The notes: a model not told the origin generated them from the letters alone. DNA of 64,000 bases from Bacteroidota bacterium (GCA_947464275.1 CANHVU010000007.1:1-64000); one strand, 5' to 3'; positions 18,013 through 27,636 are shown, counted from the first letter of the stretch. A program made the numbers and translations.

Positions 18013-19203
18013 TTAGTTTATCATTATTTTTTGTGTTTGATAAAGATGTTTATCGGTTGAAACTTTTATAAAATAAACACCTTTGTTTAAATGGCTTAAA
18101 TTAATTTTAGTTTCATTGTTGCTATATATAGTTTCAAAAACTGTTTTACCTGAATAATCTGTGATAGTAATTTTACTATCATTTTCTAAATCGGTGATGT
18201 TAAAAATCCCGTTACTTGGGTTTGGGAAAATAGAAAATTTAATACTTTTATTATTTAAAGTCTCTATGTTGGTGCTAGGTCTATTGTCGTAAATATAAAC
18301 ACCTGAAGGGCCAACAAACCAACCTAAATTTTCATTTACAAAATGTAAATCTAAAACTTCATTGTTTACAGATCCTATTGTATTGGTTACAGTTGTCCAA
18401 GTGTTGCCAGCATCAATAGATTTTTGAATCAATCCTTGGTCGCCTGCAGCCCAAAAAGTAGAAGTTCCTACTGCACAAACATCGAAAAGGTTTTTAGTAC
18501 TTGCTGTTGATTTTAATGTCCAATTTACACCTTTGTTTGTAGTGTGCAAGATTAAATTAGATTGTCCCACCGCTACACCAGTTGAATCATTAATAAATCT
18601 TATTTTATAAATATTGTTGCCTACAGGAGAAGTTTGGCCAAAGAAATTGGTTCCATTTATTGTGTTACCGAGCAAACCGCCATTGCCACATATATAGCCA
18701 TTGCTTGTATTTAACATATCAATAGATTGTTTGAAATAAGCAGAAGTGGTTAATGCTGTCCAAGTGATGCCACCATTTGTGGTTTTTAAAACCTGAGAGC
18801 CGGTAATATATCCAGTGTTTTGGTCTAAAAATTTAACATCCTTAAGAATTATATCTGATGTAATACTGCCGCTAGAATTGCTCCATGTAAGTCCGCCATC
18901 TGTTGTTTTTATAACAATTCCTTGTGTGCCCACAGCCCAACCTGTATTAGCATCAATAAAAAAAACATTGTTTAAATCTGAGGTTTGACCAGAGTTAATG
19001 CTGGTCCATGTTTTACCTCCATCAGTTGAGCGTTTTATCATTCCATTTTGACCAACAATAACACCATTATTTTCACTTGTAAAATAAACACCCTTAAACC
19101 CATTGTTAACAGAGTCGTTCACTTCTACATAAGTCCATTTGGCTTGTGCATTCACTAAATTTGCTATAAAAGCAAAACATAAAATTGTAATTATTTTCTT
19201 CAT
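18013..19203 (-). CDS. YCF48-like repeat protein with T9SS type A sorting domain
   Basis: 396 residues. A signal peptide (about 1-19, ending V-N-A-Q) is followed by several repeats of the form GxxGxIxKSTDGGxTWxxxxS with NNVFFIDANTGWAVG between them, as in YCF48/BNR-type beta-propellers. The C-terminal roughly 75 residues (FSIFPNPSNGIFNI ... ITDYSGKTVFET ... LNKGVYFIKVST) form the T9SS type A signal that directs export across the outer membrane and surface attachment. It lies between the kinase gene and the broken kinase copy. Confidence 0.92.
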   Translation of the reverse strand: MKKIITILCFAFIANLVNAQAKWTYVEVNDSVNNGFKGVYFTSENNGVIVGQNGMIKRSTDGGKTWTSINSGQTSDLNNVFFIDANTGWAVGTQGIVIKTTDGGLTWSNSSGSITSDIILKDVKFLDQNTGYITGSQVLKTTNGGITWTALTTSAYFKQSIDMLNTSNGYICGNGGLLGNTINGTNFFGQTSPVGNNIYKIRFINDSTGVAVGQSNLILHTTNKGVNWTLKSTASTKNLFDVCAVGTSTFWAAGDQGLIQKSIDAGNTWTTVTNTIGSVNNEVLDLHFVNENLGWFVGPSGVYIYDNRPSTNIETLNNKSIKFSIFPNPSNGIFNITDLENDSKITITDYSGKTVFETIYSNNETKINLSHLNKGVYFIKVSTDKHLYQTQKIMIN

Positions 19204-19258
19204 TTTGTTTTGATTATTTGTTGATGCAAAACTATGTACGGAATAATATTTTTGCCCC

Positions 19259-19342
19259 TTAACTTTGTCAAAGCTGTAATTGACTTTGTCAAAATAGAGA
19301 TTGACTTTGTCAAACCAGTTACTGACTTAACTAAACTGGCAG
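19259..19342 (+). repeat. Four tandem 21-bp units encoding FVK heptads
   Basis: Units at 19259-19279, 19280-19300, 19301-19321 and 19322-19342. The first three share the core ACTTTGTCAAA; the fourth is diverged. In the plus frame each unit gives seven residues with the shape x-x-F-V-K-x-x (for example IDFVKIE and IDFVKPV). The surrounding short frame (19234-19494) joins this tract to the broken kinase fragment and is probably not a real gene. Confidence 0.8.
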
Positions 19343-19404
19343 AAGAAATTGGTTTGGCGATTCTATTTAAGCGGTTGCAATTTTGCAAAATTCTTAAAGC
19401 GGTG

Positions 19405-19560
19405 ATGAAAATCGACTTCCAAATTCCTCAGCCCGATCTATTGGTTTGTTGGCATTCGCCATTTGAAAAATTGCAATGGAATATTTTAAATTGAGGCCGA
19501 GTGTATGAACGAAAAATGGAAGATAGTTACTTACAAGGTTTGCAAGAAACTTATTTATAA
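19405..19560 (+). pseudogene. Decayed partial copy of the deoxynucleoside kinase gene
   Basis: Closely matches 17680-17823 of the kinase gene and then jumps to its final codons (17953-17965). A TGA replaces the CGA codon of the NRGR motif (AAC CGA GGT in the gene, AAT TGA GGC in the copy). The jump occurs between two copies of AACTTATTT, so the copy carries an exact 138-bp (46-codon) deletion relative to the intact gene. No P-loop half is present. It overlaps the end of the minus-strand pseudouridine synthase gene. Confidence 0.85.
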
Positions 19561-20205
19561 AAAAGTTGGCATTTCTGTTTCAATTAAAATAGGTTCTTTT
19601 TTTACCGGGTGTATAAAACTTAAACTGAAAGAGTGTAGGCAAATGCTGCCATTTCGGTTAGGTGTTTGAGCACCATATTTTACATCTCCGGCTATGCTGC
19701 AACCAATATAAGCTAGCTGCGCCCTAATTTGGTGTTTTCGTCCGGTTAATAATTTTATTTTGAGCCAACTAAATTTACCTTCTTTTTTTAGCAAGGTGTA
19801 TTCTAATTGTGCTTTGGTGGCTTTGGTTACTTCTTCGTCAAAGGCTTTGGTAAAGTTTTTATTTTCATCTCTGCGTAGCCAATGAGTAAGTAATCCTTTA
19901 GCGCTTGGAGGTCTATTATGAACTTTGGCTATATAATGTTTTTCTACCTCACGTTTTTGAAAAATTTCGTTCATACGTACCAATGCTTTGCTGCTTTTGG
20001 CAAATAAAACCAAGCCACTCACGGGCATGTCTATCCTATGAATTACACCTAAATATACTTCGCCTGGTTTATTTTCGTTTACCTTTATGTATTGTTTTAC
20101 CTCCTCTTCCAAACTTTTAGGTTTGTTAGGTTCAGGCTGAACCGTTTGTCCACTTTGTTTTAAAGCAGCTATTAAGTGATTGTCTTCGTATAGGATTTGA
20201 ACCAT
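19555..20205 (-). CDS. RluA-family RNA pseudouridine synthase
   Basis: 216 residues without an S4 domain. The catalytic motif is GVIHRIDMPVSGLVLFAKS (H-R-I-D, Asp59 being the nucleophile). KLLTGRKHQIRAQLAYIG is the second conserved block. It isomerises uridine to pseudouridine in rRNA or tRNA; the exact site cannot be assigned. Its last codons overlap the end of the decayed kinase copy on the other strand. Confidence 0.93.
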   Translation of the reverse strand: MVQILYEDNHLIAALKQSGQTVQPEPNKPKSLEEEVKQYIKVNENKPGEVYLGVIHRIDMPVSGLVLFAKSSKALVRMNEIFQKREVEKHYIAKVHNRPPSAKGLLTHWLRRDENKNFTKAFDEEVTKATKAQLEYTLLKKEGKFSWLKIKLLTGRKHQIRAQLAYIGCSIAGDVKYGAQTPNRNGSICLHSFSLSFIHPVKKEPILIETEMPTFL

Positions 20206-20233
20206 TTGGCGATTTGTTGATTGAAAGATTGAA

Positions 20234-20247
20234 AAATTACAAGATTA
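20234..20247. repeat. Dispersed word AAATTACAAGATTA, spacer copy
   Basis: The 14-mer in the spacer upstream of the pseudouridine synthase, within a tract of repeated ATTACAAG. An identical 14-mer lies across the end of anmK (61001-61014, opposite strand). Confidence 0.6.
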
Positions 20248-20261
20248 CAAGATTAAGTGAG

Positions 20262-21191
20262 TTATTTTGCTTTTACCCATTTGAAGTTGTACATCATGTT
20301 ATAAATTTCTGAAAAATTATAGTTTACAACGCCTCCTTTATCTTCAAATTTTTTTACTTTGCCATTGTCATAAATTATTTCAATTTTGTAGTGTTGATAA
20401 TGTTCCATTCCATATTTGAAATTGTCATTTAGTTTGCTAATATTAGACTGTTCAAGTAAATATTTAATTTTCAATATTTCTTCATTTGTTAGTTTGTAAG
20501 TATATTTTTCTGCCAATTCACGGTATCCTTCCAATTGAAAGCAACTATCTTTCAGATTAATAAAATCAATTTCCATGTTCATTTCTCCACCAACGTCATT
20601 ATTTGTGCTTTTTATGCTAATACTTTCAATTGAATGTTTTTCAAGGTTTTGATAATAGTTTAAAAACATTCCATTTTCATAGTGAATAGTGTCGCAAGCT
20701 AATGAAGTATAAAAAGTTTCATCATCAATATAGCTGGGTCTTTTTATTATTTCATCTTGATGATAAATTAGAATAAGATTTTTGTGTTTATTTCTTTTTA
20801 TTATTGGATAAACCAAATGGTACCTTATTCCTGAATTGGATGGATTTAATATTACATAATTGCCATTAAAACACAAGACTACAACTAACTCAAATCTAGA
20901 TAAATTAAATGCAATCAAGTCAGTTTCGCCATTTTTGTCAAAGTCAATTTTTACCCAATTTTTTACACCTAATGAATCAGCCGTTTTTTGCGTTTTTGAA
21001 TCATAACTATAATGAGCATTAAAACTTGTTCTACCTATTCTTTCGTCTTTAGGAGATAGTTTTTTTATAAATGCCAAAACTTGTTTATCCGTTTTTAAAC
21101 CATCAATTTCATTGGCACTTACACCAATAGAAATAACAATCAAACTTAAAAGCATGCAAAACTTTAAATGAACCAATTGTGCAAATTTCAT
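20262..21191 (-). CDS. Secreted protein of unknown function
   Basis: 309 residues. The signal peptide is probably residues 1-26 (hydrophobic, ending G-V-S-A-N). A short DFDKNGETDLIAFN segment resembles the calcium-loop or FG-GAP-type D-x-D-x-N-x-x-x-D motif near residue 89. The C-terminal 80 residues (ELAEKYTYKLTNEEILKIKYLLE ... YKIEIIYDNGKVKKFEDKGG) look like the small beta-rich domain of many Bacteroidota hypothetical proteins. I do not recognise a named family and assign no function. Confidence 0.75.
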   Translation of the reverse strand: MKFAQLVHLKFCMLLSLIVISIGVSANEIDGLKTDKQVLAFIKKLSPKDERIGRTSFNAHYSYDSKTQKTADSLGVKNWVKIDFDKNGETDLIAFNLSRFELVVVLCFNGNYVILNPSNSGIRYHLVYPIIKRNKHKNLILIYHQDEIIKRPSYIDDETFYTSLACDTIHYENGMFLNYYQNLEKHSIESISIKSTNNDVGGEMNMEIDFINLKDSCFQLEGYRELAEKYTYKLTNEEILKIKYLLEQSNISKLNDNFKYGMEHYQHYKIEIIYDNGKVKKFEDKGGVVNYNFSEIYNMMYNFKWVKAK

Positions 21192-21316
21192 AATTTATTT
21201 TTACTGAGTAGTCAAACTTTTGCCTATTGCTTATTGCCAATTGCTAATTCATTTAGCATTTCACTTCGCACTTTTGTCACTTCGAGCTTGCATTCAAAAT
21301 CCAACATTCAAAATCT

Positions 21317-22132
21317 CTAGTATTGTTCCTTCTCATTCGGGAAATCAACCGATTTTACATCAGCTATGTATTGCTCTACAGCTCCTTTAATTTCATCAAA
21401 TAGATTTAAATACCTGCGTAAAAATTTTGGTGAAAAATCTTTGTTAATACCCAATAAATCATGACTTACTAATACTTGGCCATCCACATCAGAACCTGCG
21501 CCAATGCCAATAACTGGTATTTTTACCAATTCGGTTACTTGCTTAGCCAATTTTGATGGAATTTTTTCTAATACCAAAGCAAAACAACCTGCTTCTTCTA
21601 ATAATTTAGCATCATGTAATAATTTTTGAGCTTCTAATTCTTCTTTGGCTCTTACTTCATAAGTTCCAAATTTATAAATACTTTGAGGAGTTAAACCTAA
21701 ATGGCCCATAACTGGTATTCCGGCAGTTAAAATACGTTTGATAGATTCTACCACTTCTTCGCCACCTTCTAATTTTACTGCATGAGCCTCGGATTCTTTC
21801 ATTATTCTGATTGAAGAGTTTAAAGCTTCCTTCGAGTTGCCTTGATAACTACCAAAAGGCAAATCAACCACCACCAAGCAGCGGTTAATAGCTCTAATAA
21901 CAGCTGCGGCATGGCTTATCATTTCATCTAAAGTTATAGGTAAAGTAGTTTCATGGCCATGCATTACATTACTTGCACTATCACCCACCAATAATACATC
22001 AATTTTAGCTTCGTCAAAAATTTTCGCCATGCTGTAATCGTAAGCAGTAAGCATGCTGATTTTTTCGCCACGTATTTTCATTTCTTGTAAACTGTGGGTA
22101 GTTATTTTTTTATACTCTTTATGAACGCTCAT
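21317..22132 (-). CDS. panB: 3-methyl-2-oxobutanoate hydroxymethyltransferase
   Basis: First committed step of pantothenate (and so coenzyme A) synthesis: transfers a one-carbon unit from methylene-tetrahydrofolate to 2-oxoisovalerate, giving ketopantoate. 271 residues, normal for PanB. Characteristic blocks: [38 protein letters not shown] (metal-binding Asp), [31 protein letters not shown] and [18 protein letters not shown]. Cytoplasmic. It is monocistronic; the preceding spacer (21192-21316) is made of short imperfect repeated words. Confidence 0.97.
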   Translation of the reverse strand: MSVHKEYKKITTHSLQEMKIRGEKISMLTAYDYSMAKIFDEAKIDVLLVGDSASNVMHGHETTLPITLDEMISHAAAVIRAINRCLVVVDLPFGSYQGNSKEALNSSIRIMKESEAHAVKLEGGEEVVESIKRILTAGIPVMGHLGLTPQSIYKFGTYEVRAKEELEAQKLLHDAKLLEEAGCFALVLEKIPSKLAKQVTELVKIPVIGIGAGSDVDGQVLVSHDLLGINKDFSPKFLRRYLNLFDEIKGAVEQYIADVKSVDFPNEKEQY

Positions 22133-22237
22133 TGTAAAATTTTTTATTTTCCAAATGTAAAGATAAAACCATTAATCAAAATTATTTGTCATACATAAAA
22201 TGAATTTAAAAGCATAAAGCTATATTGCCACCTCAAA

Positions 22238-23221
22238 ATGAAAAAAAATCTATTAATAATTCTTGTTCTTTTAGGCTTTGTTTCTTGTGATAACAAGCTC
22301 GAAATAAACGCACCATACCGTGAAATACCAGTGATCTATGGGTTTATAAATATTAATGATACTGTACAATATTTAAGAATTCAAAAGGTATTTCAAAATT
22401 CTATTGAGGTAAAAGCCAATGAAGCTTCCAAAATATCTGATTCATTAGAACTTAAAAATATTAAAGTGCAGCTAATTGTAGTTAGAGCATTTACAAATGA
22501 CACTATAAATTGTTACAGGACAAACGAAATTCCAAAGAATGCAGGCTTTTTTGCCAACGATAAAAACTTCATTTATAAATCGGATGTTTACAATTTAAAG
22601 CAGTACCCTGATATACAAAGTGTCAATTTGAACGTAATAAATTTATTAACTGGTAATAAGTACACAGCAATGTGCAATTTAATTGGTGATCAAGCTATAG
22701 AATCGCGAAATATTACCATTTCAGAAAATAGTGCAAATAAATTTAGATTTAGCTACAGAATAAATACTTCGGCCTTTATTATTGATGCAGCAATAAGATT
22801 AAAATACTTAGAGGCTCCTTTATCAAATCCAACCGCTTTTGAAGAAAAATTTTATGATTACTACGTACAATCTAGTGATGAAACGGCTAAATACCAACCT
22901 AATTCAATTGTTTCGTTTCTAATTAAATCACCTGATGTTTTAAAAGATTGGAGAGCTTATTTTGATACTCAATCTAACAATGTAACCAGACAATATGTTG
23001 GTGTTGAATATGTTACTTGGGGAGCTAGTGCAGACTTATTAGATATCCAAGAAGTAAGTAAACCTAATATTTCATTTGTTCAAAAGCGTACTGACTATAC
23101 AAACATTAAAGGTGGTGCATTGGGTTTATTTGCTGCTCGGACTATTAATATACAATCTGCTATTACAGTAGATAACGGTGGCATTGCTATAATTAAAGCT
23201 TTACCGCAATTTCAGCAATAG
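22238..23221 (+). CDS. Putative lipoprotein of unknown function
   Basis: 327 residues. The signal peptide ends in the lipobox L-G-F-V-S-C (Cys17). After it comes EINAPYREIPVIYGFININDTVQYLRIQKVF, a strand-rich opening found in Bacteroidota lipoproteins that sit near DnaK or T9SS genes. The rest has long beta stretches and no catalytic motif I can name. Likely attached to the outer membrane. A clear terminator (23247-23275) follows it. Confidence 0.78.
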   Translation: MKKNLLIILVLLGFVSCDNKLEINAPYREIPVIYGFININDTVQYLRIQKVFQNSIEVKANEASKISDSLELKNIKVQLIVVRAFTNDTINCYRTNEIPKNAGFFANDKNFIYKSDVYNLKQYPDIQSVNLNVINLLTGNKYTAMCNLIGDQAIESRNITISENSANKFRFSYRINTSAFIIDAAIRLKYLEAPLSNPTAFEEKFYDYYVQSSDETAKYQPNSIVSFLIKSPDVLKDWRAYFDTQSNNVTRQYVGVEYVTWGASADLLDIQEVSKPNISFVQKRTDYTNIKGGALGLFAARTINIQSAITVDNGGIAIIKALPQFQQ

Positions 23222-23246
23222 AATTTTAATAAACTAAATATGTCAT

Positions 23247-23275
23247 AATAGCTGCCAAAAGGCAGCTATTTTTTT
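23247..23275 (+). terminator. Rho-independent terminator
   Basis: Perfect 10-bp stem AATAGCTGCC / GGCAGCTATT (23247-23256 and 23261-23270), loop AAAA, then T5. It ends the lipoprotein transcript and separates it from dnaK. Confidence 0.93.
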
Positions 23276-23328
23276 GCCCAAAAGTTAAAAAACAAGCCAT
23301 TTTTTTAGTTAGATTGTCATTTTTTGGT

Positions 23329-23345
23329 TTGGCATTATGATTGAC
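23329..23345 (+). promoter_or_regulatory. Candidate -24/-12-like element before dnaK
   Basis: TTGGCA at 23329-23334 and TTGAC at 23341-23345. The GG dinucleotide is followed after 10 bases by GA, the same spacing as GG-N10-GC in sigma-54 promoters, although the -12 part is GA and not GC. It lies 28 bp before the dnaK ATG. A second element, TTGTCATTTTTT, starts just upstream (23314). Only a candidate; no transcription start is known. Confidence 0.35.
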
Positions 23346-23373
23346 ACTAAACGAGAAAATAACAAACAAAATT

Positions 23374-25287
23374 ATGAGTAAAATAATAGGTATAGATTTA
23401 GGAACAACCAACTCGTGCGTTGCGGTAATGGAAGGCAACGAACCAGTGGTTATTGCCAACAGCGAAGGACGTAGAACAACTCCTTCAATTGTAGCATTTA
23501 TTAAAGATGGTGAACGTAAAATTGGTGATCCTGCAAAACGCCAGGCAGTTACTAATCCTAAAAACACCATTTCTTCTATTAAACGTTTTATGGGTAATAC
23601 ATTCGACCAAGTTTCTACAGAAATAAGTCGCATGTCGTACACTGTAAAAAAAGGTGATAATAATACTCCTCGTGTTGATATTGATGGTAGATTATATACA
23701 CCACAAGAAATTTCGGCAATGGTTTTACAAAAAATGAAAAAAACCGCTGAAGATTATTTAGGTTATGAAGTAAAAGAAGCAGTTATTACTGTTCCTGCAT
23801 ACTTTAACGATGCACAACGCCAAGCAACTAAAGAAGCTGGCGAAATTGCAGGTTTAACCGTTAAACGTATTATTAATGAGCCTACTGCAGCTGCATTGGC
23901 TTATGGATTAGATAAAGCAAGCAAAAAAGACATAAAAGTAGTAGTTTTTGACTGCGGTGGTGGAACGCATGATGTTTCTGTATTAGAAATGTACGATGTA
24001 GATGGAACAGGAACCTTTGAAGTAAAAAGTACTGATGGTGATACACACTTAGGTGGTGACGATTTTGACCAAGTAATTATTGATTGGTTGGCAGATGAGT
24101 TTAAAAACGATGAAGGTATTGATTTGCGTAAAGACCCAATGGCTTTACAACGTTTGAAAGAAGCTGCTGAAAAAGCAAAAATTGAACTTTCGAGCTCAAC
24201 TCAAACTGAAGTTAACTTACCTTATATTATTCCTGTTGATGGAATTCCAAAACATTTAGTTAAAACATTAACTCGTGCTAAATTTGAGCAATTAGCTGAT
24301 AGCTTAATTAAACGTACTATTGAGCCTTGTAAAACAGCTTTGAAAAATGCTGGTTACAGCACAAGCGATATTGATGAAATTATTTTAGTAGGTGGTTCAA
24401 CCCGTATTCCTGCTATTCAAGAAGCGGTAGAAAAATACTTTGGCAAAGCAGCATCAAAAGGTGTAAACCCTGATGAAGTAGTAGCTATTGGAGCTGCTAT
24501 TCAAGGTGGTGTTTTAACAGGTGAAGTAAAAGACGTTTTATTATTAGACGTAACTCCTTTAAGTTTAGGTATAGAAACTATGGGTGGTGTTTTTACCAAA
24601 TTAATTGATGCAAACACGACTATTCCAACTAAAAAATCAGAAACTTTTAGTACAGCTAGCGATAACCAACCAAGTGTAGAAATTCATGTTTTACAAGGTG
24701 AGCGTCCAATGGCAGCACAAAACAGAAGTTTAGGTCGTTTCCACTTAGATGGCATTCCACCTGCACCTCGCGGAGTACCTCAAGTAGAAGTTATTTTTGA
24801 TATTGATGCTAATGGTATTTTACACGTAAGCGCCAAAGATAAAGGAACAGGAAAAGAGCAAAAAATTCGTATCGAAGCATCATCAGGTTTAAGCGATGAT
24901 GATATTAAACGCATGAAAGCAGAAGCAGAAGCAAACGCTGATGCCGATAAACAAGCAAAAGAAGAAGCTGAAAAAATAAATATGGCTGATAGCTTAATAT
25001 TCCAAACTGAAAAACAGTTAAAAGAATATGGCGAGAAAATTCCAGTTGAGAAAAAAGAAGCGATTGAAAAAGGTTTAGAAGAATTAAAAGCTGCACATTC
25101 AGCTAAAGATTTACCTAGAATTGATGCTGCTTTAGAAGCTTTAAATACAGCTTGGGCTGCTGCTAGCGAAGATATGTACAAAGCAACTCAAAATGCTGAA
25201 GCCAATGGTGCCGAAGCAGGAGCAGATGCTAATACAGGTTCGGCAGATAGTAACACGCAAGACGCTACTTTCGAAGAAGTGAAATAA
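23374..25287 (+). CDS. dnaK: Molecular chaperone DnaK (Hsp70)
   Basis: 637 residues, standard length. N-terminal ATPase with [64 protein letters not shown] and [12 protein letters not shown]; then the substrate-binding beta domain ([14 protein letters not shown]) and helical lid; the C-terminus ends in E-E-V-K. It refolds and disaggregates proteins with DnaJ and GrpE, neither of which is nearby. A longer frame would start at a TTG at 23341, but ATG 23374 ([10 protein letters not shown]) is clearly the start. Confidence 0.99.
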   Translation: MSKIIGIDLGTTNSCVAVMEGNEPVVIANSEGRRTTPSIVAFIKDGERKIGDPAKRQAVTNPKNTISSIKRFMGNTFDQVSTEISRMSYTVKKGDNNTPRVDIDGRLYTPQEISAMVLQKMKKTAEDYLGYEVKEAVITVPAYFNDAQRQATKEAGEIAGLTVKRIINEPTAAALAYGLDKASKKDIKVVVFDCGGGTHDVSVLEMYDVDGTGTFEVKSTDGDTHLGGDDFDQVIIDWLADEFKNDEGIDLRKDPMALQRLKEAAEKAKIELSSSTQTEVNLPYIIPVDGIPKHLVKTLTRAKFEQLADSLIKRTIEPCKTALKNAGYSTSDIDEIILVGGSTRIPAIQEAVEKYFGKAASKGVNPDEVVAIGAAIQGGVLTGEVKDVLLLDVTPLSLGIETMGGVFTKLIDANTTIPTKKSETFSTASDNQPSVEIHVLQGERPMAAQNRSLGRFHLDGIPPAPRGVPQVEVIFDIDANGILHVSAKDKGTGKEQKIRIEASSGLSDDDIKRMKAEAEANADADKQAKEEAEKINMADSLIFQTEKQLKEYGEKIPVEKKEAIEKGLEELKAAHSAKDLPRIDAALEALNTAWAAASEDMYKATQNAEANGAEAGADANTGSADSNTQDATFEEVK

Positions 25288-25635
25288 AATCGTATATTTT
25301 ATTATAAATTTAAAAGAGGTTGTTTAAATACAGCCTCTTTTTTTTTGAAATATAGCTAAAAATAAAGTGGACTAAATCTTCTTTAATTATTAATCAAAGG
25401 ATTTTAAAAAAAATAATTTAGAGGTATTGATTCGAAATTTGAATTCTTTATTGAACAAATAACGACCATATCCGAACAGCGAAGAAGGTTAAGTAAAACC
25501 TGCAGATTAATTGAACACTTTCAATTTAATTAAAGTTAAGAATTAATTATTAGTTAAATCCTTGCCGAAAATAAAATAGAAATTATTTATAAAGAAAATT
25601 TAAATTGTAAGGTAAGATTAAGTTTATAGAAATTT
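25288..25635. other. 348-bp spacer downstream of dnaK
   Basis: After the terminator (25313-25346) the spacer is AT-rich. A 37-codon open stretch on the plus strand near 25421-25533 has uneven, protein-like composition (including ISEQRRRLSKTCRLIEH) but no plausible start. It may be a fossil of a lost gene; I cannot name it. No RNA gene or repeat was found. Confidence 0.4.
25313..25346 (+). terminator. Rho-independent terminator after dnaK
   Basis: Stem AAAGAGGTTG (25313-25322) with CAGCCTCTTT (25331-25340), one G-T pair, AT-rich 8-nt loop, then a run of T. Confidence 0.88.
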
Positions 25636-26577
25636 TTATATCCTTTTTCTCAAATTTAGTATCATGTCATCCGTCATAGATTGTAAATCATAATCAGGAC
25701 TCCATCCCCAATGCTGTCTTGCTTCAGCATCATTGATACTTTTAGGCCAACTATCAGCTATTGCTTGTCTAAAATCAGGATTAAAATTAATTTCAAAATT
25801 TGGAATGTGTTTTTTTATTGATTCTGCGATTTCTAAAGGATTAAAACTCATTCCTGCTACATTATAACTACTACGTATTTTTACCTTTTCAGCAGGTGCT
25901 TCCATTAGGTTAATAGTAGCTTTTAAGGCATCTGGCATATACATCATTGGTAATGTAGTTTGCTCACTTAAAAAACTTGTATACTTACCATTTTTCAACG
26001 CTTCATGGTAAATGTGTACTGCATAATCTGTAGTTCCTCCTCCTGGAGCAGATTTGTATCCAATTAAACCCGGATACCTTATGCTGCGTACATCAACATT
26101 GTGTTTTTGGAAATAATATTCACAGAAACGCTCTCCTGCTTGTTTGCTGATTCCATAAATAGTATTTGGTTCCATAATAGTATATTGTGGAGTTAAAATA
26201 CTTGGTGTAGTTGGGCCAAAAACTGCAATTGAACTTGGCCAATAAACTTTTTTTATTAAACCTTCTTTAGCGGCATCTAAAATATTAAATAAGCCCTGCA
26301 TATTTAAATCCCATGCAAATTTTGGATTTTTTTCAGCAGTGGCACTCAATAATGCAGCAAGTAAATAAACTTGTGTGATGGAATATTTTTTTATAATTGA
26401 ATAAACACCATCTCTATCAAGTATATCAATGATTTCGAATGGACCTTTTATTGTTTCAGGCTGTTTTAAATCACTACATACTACATGATCATCACCATAA
26501 ATTAATCTTAGTGATTCTGCTAACTCAGTTCCTATTTGGCCGTTTGAGCCAATAATTAATATTGAATCTTTACTCAT
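25636..26577 (-). CDS. NAD-dependent L-threonine dehydrogenase-like SDR
   Basis: 313 residues of the extended short-chain dehydrogenase fold. The Rossmann motif is ILIIGSNGQIGTELA (G-x-x-G-x-x-G), the catalytic YGISK (Tyr-x-x-x-Lys) is near residue 145, and the segment YPGLIGYKSAPGGGTTDYAV with PGGGTTDYAV is typical of the bacterial SDR-type threonine dehydrogenase. It would oxidise L-threonine to 2-amino-3-oxobutyrate for threonine breakdown to glycine. The alternative is a nucleotide-sugar epimerase, which usually lacks the PGGGTTDYAV block. Monocistronic. Confidence 0.86.
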   Translation of the reverse strand: MSKDSILIIGSNGQIGTELAESLRLIYGDDHVVCSDLKQPETIKGPFEIIDILDRDGVYSIIKKYSITQVYLLAALLSATAEKNPKFAWDLNMQGLFNILDAAKEGLIKKVYWPSSIAVFGPTTPSILTPQYTIMEPNTIYGISKQAGERFCEYYFQKHNVDVRSIRYPGLIGYKSAPGGGTTDYAVHIYHEALKNGKYTSFLSEQTTLPMMYMPDALKATINLMEAPAEKVKIRSSYNVAGMSFNPLEIAESIKKHIPNFEINFNPDFRQAIADSWPKSINDAEARQHWGWSPDYDLQSMTDDMILNLRKRI

Positions 26578-26716
26578 TTATAAAAAAAAAGAATGTTATT
26601 GATTTACTCTTATTTCAATTTAAAAAACCACTCATTATTAGTGTATTATAGTTGGAATATAATGTATTACTTACTACTAATAGTTCTTTATATTTTACAA
26701 GATTGTCATGCAAATT

Positions 26717-26754
26717 AAATAAATCTTTCTATTTTTAAATAGAAAGATTTATTT
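26717..26754. repeat. 38-bp perfect inverted repeat
   Basis: Arms of 18 bp (26717-26734 and 26737-26754) separated by two T, fully complementary and purely AT-rich apart from the central CTTTC / GAAAG. It ends 21 bp before the ATG of the next gene. It could be a cruciform-forming operator, an attenuator hairpin, or the terminator-like structure of a leader. No neighbouring gene copies it. Confidence 0.9.
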
Positions 26755-26775
26755 GCAACTTTAAATCACCATAAA

Positions 26776-27636
26776 ATGAAAAAAGTATTATCAATTATTT
26801 TGCTATTGTTAGCAAGTTACCATGCATCAGCTCAATTTGGATTTTTTAAAAAGAAATCTGATTTGGAAAAATTTAAAGATACAAAAGTGATTGTTGTACT
26901 TTTTCTTGACAGTGCATACAATGCCTCTATTGAAACTGCTATGCTGCGTCATTGGAAGTTTAATAGTTTTGAAATTGCATTTGATAATGATTTGCAAAAA
27001 TACAAGAAAGAAGATGTTGCATACCTTACTTTTAGCAAATCAAAAGGAAGTAAGAATAAAGCGCGACTTGGTAGCTGTGAAGAGGATTTTAATGGGTTAG
27101 TTTTATTAAATAAATTTAAAAGAAAAGCATTACCAGAAGACATATTAGCGCAGTCATTTTGCAGCAATTCAATAGATACAAGCGATTGGAGTTTTGAACT
27201 GCAACGTGCTGTTCAAATGATGAATAACTATTTAGAATATGCTAGTGCTGTTGATAGAGATGCTGATTTGGCTGCATCAAAAATGATGGTAGATTATCCA
27301 TCTGACAGAAATCAATTACTTGATAAGAAACTTTTAGTTGAGGATAAAATGCTTGATTTAAAAGGTAAAAAAGATGCCAATGATTTATTTGATGGAGAAA
27401 TTGAAGAGGTTGATAGAGATGTAATTTATAGGGCTATTTTAGACCAAGACAATGCTTTACTTTATACATTATTAGTTAAAGATGAAAAATACTGCAATAA
27501 GCTTATCATAAGTGCTCAAAATAGTGAGTTAATGTACTATGATTCTTCTTCTCCTGAAAAATGTAAGTTAACTAATAAGGACTTAGAGGCTTTAAATAAC
27601 TTGAAAAAGGAAACAATGAAGAATAATAGCAAATAG
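26776..27636 (+). CDS. Secreted protein of unknown function
   Basis: 286 residues. The signal peptide is probably residues 1-19 (MKKVLSIILLLLASYHASA). The mature part begins QFGFFKKKSDLEKFKDTKVIVVLFLDS and is charged, with a helical middle (ELQRAVQMMNNYLEYASAVDRDADLAASKMM). No catalytic motif or known domain is recognised. Its leader contains the 38-bp perfect inverted repeat, which may regulate it. Confidence 0.72.
   Translation: MKKVLSIILLLLASYHASAQFGFFKKKSDLEKFKDTKVIVVLFLDSAYNASIETAMLRHWKFNSFEIAFDNDLQKYKKEDVAYLTFSKSKGSKNKARLGSCEEDFNGLVLLNKFKRKALPEDILAQSFCSNSIDTSDWSFELQRAVQMMNNYLEYASAVDRDADLAASKMMVDYPSDRNQLLDKKLLVEDKMLDLKGKKDANDLFDGEIEEVDRDVIYRAILDQDNALLYTLLVKDEKYCNKLIISAQNSELMYYDSSSPEKCKLTNKDLEALNNLKKETMKNNSK

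Noticed and set aside
19259-19342. Possible CRISPR array
   Set aside because: Units are contiguous with no spacers and the period is 21 bp, which is a tandem repeat.
24780-25181. 133-residue minus-strand frame inside dnaK
   Set aside because: Composition is Ser/Ala-rich, the mirror of the Glu/Lys-rich lid codons; no independent start signals.
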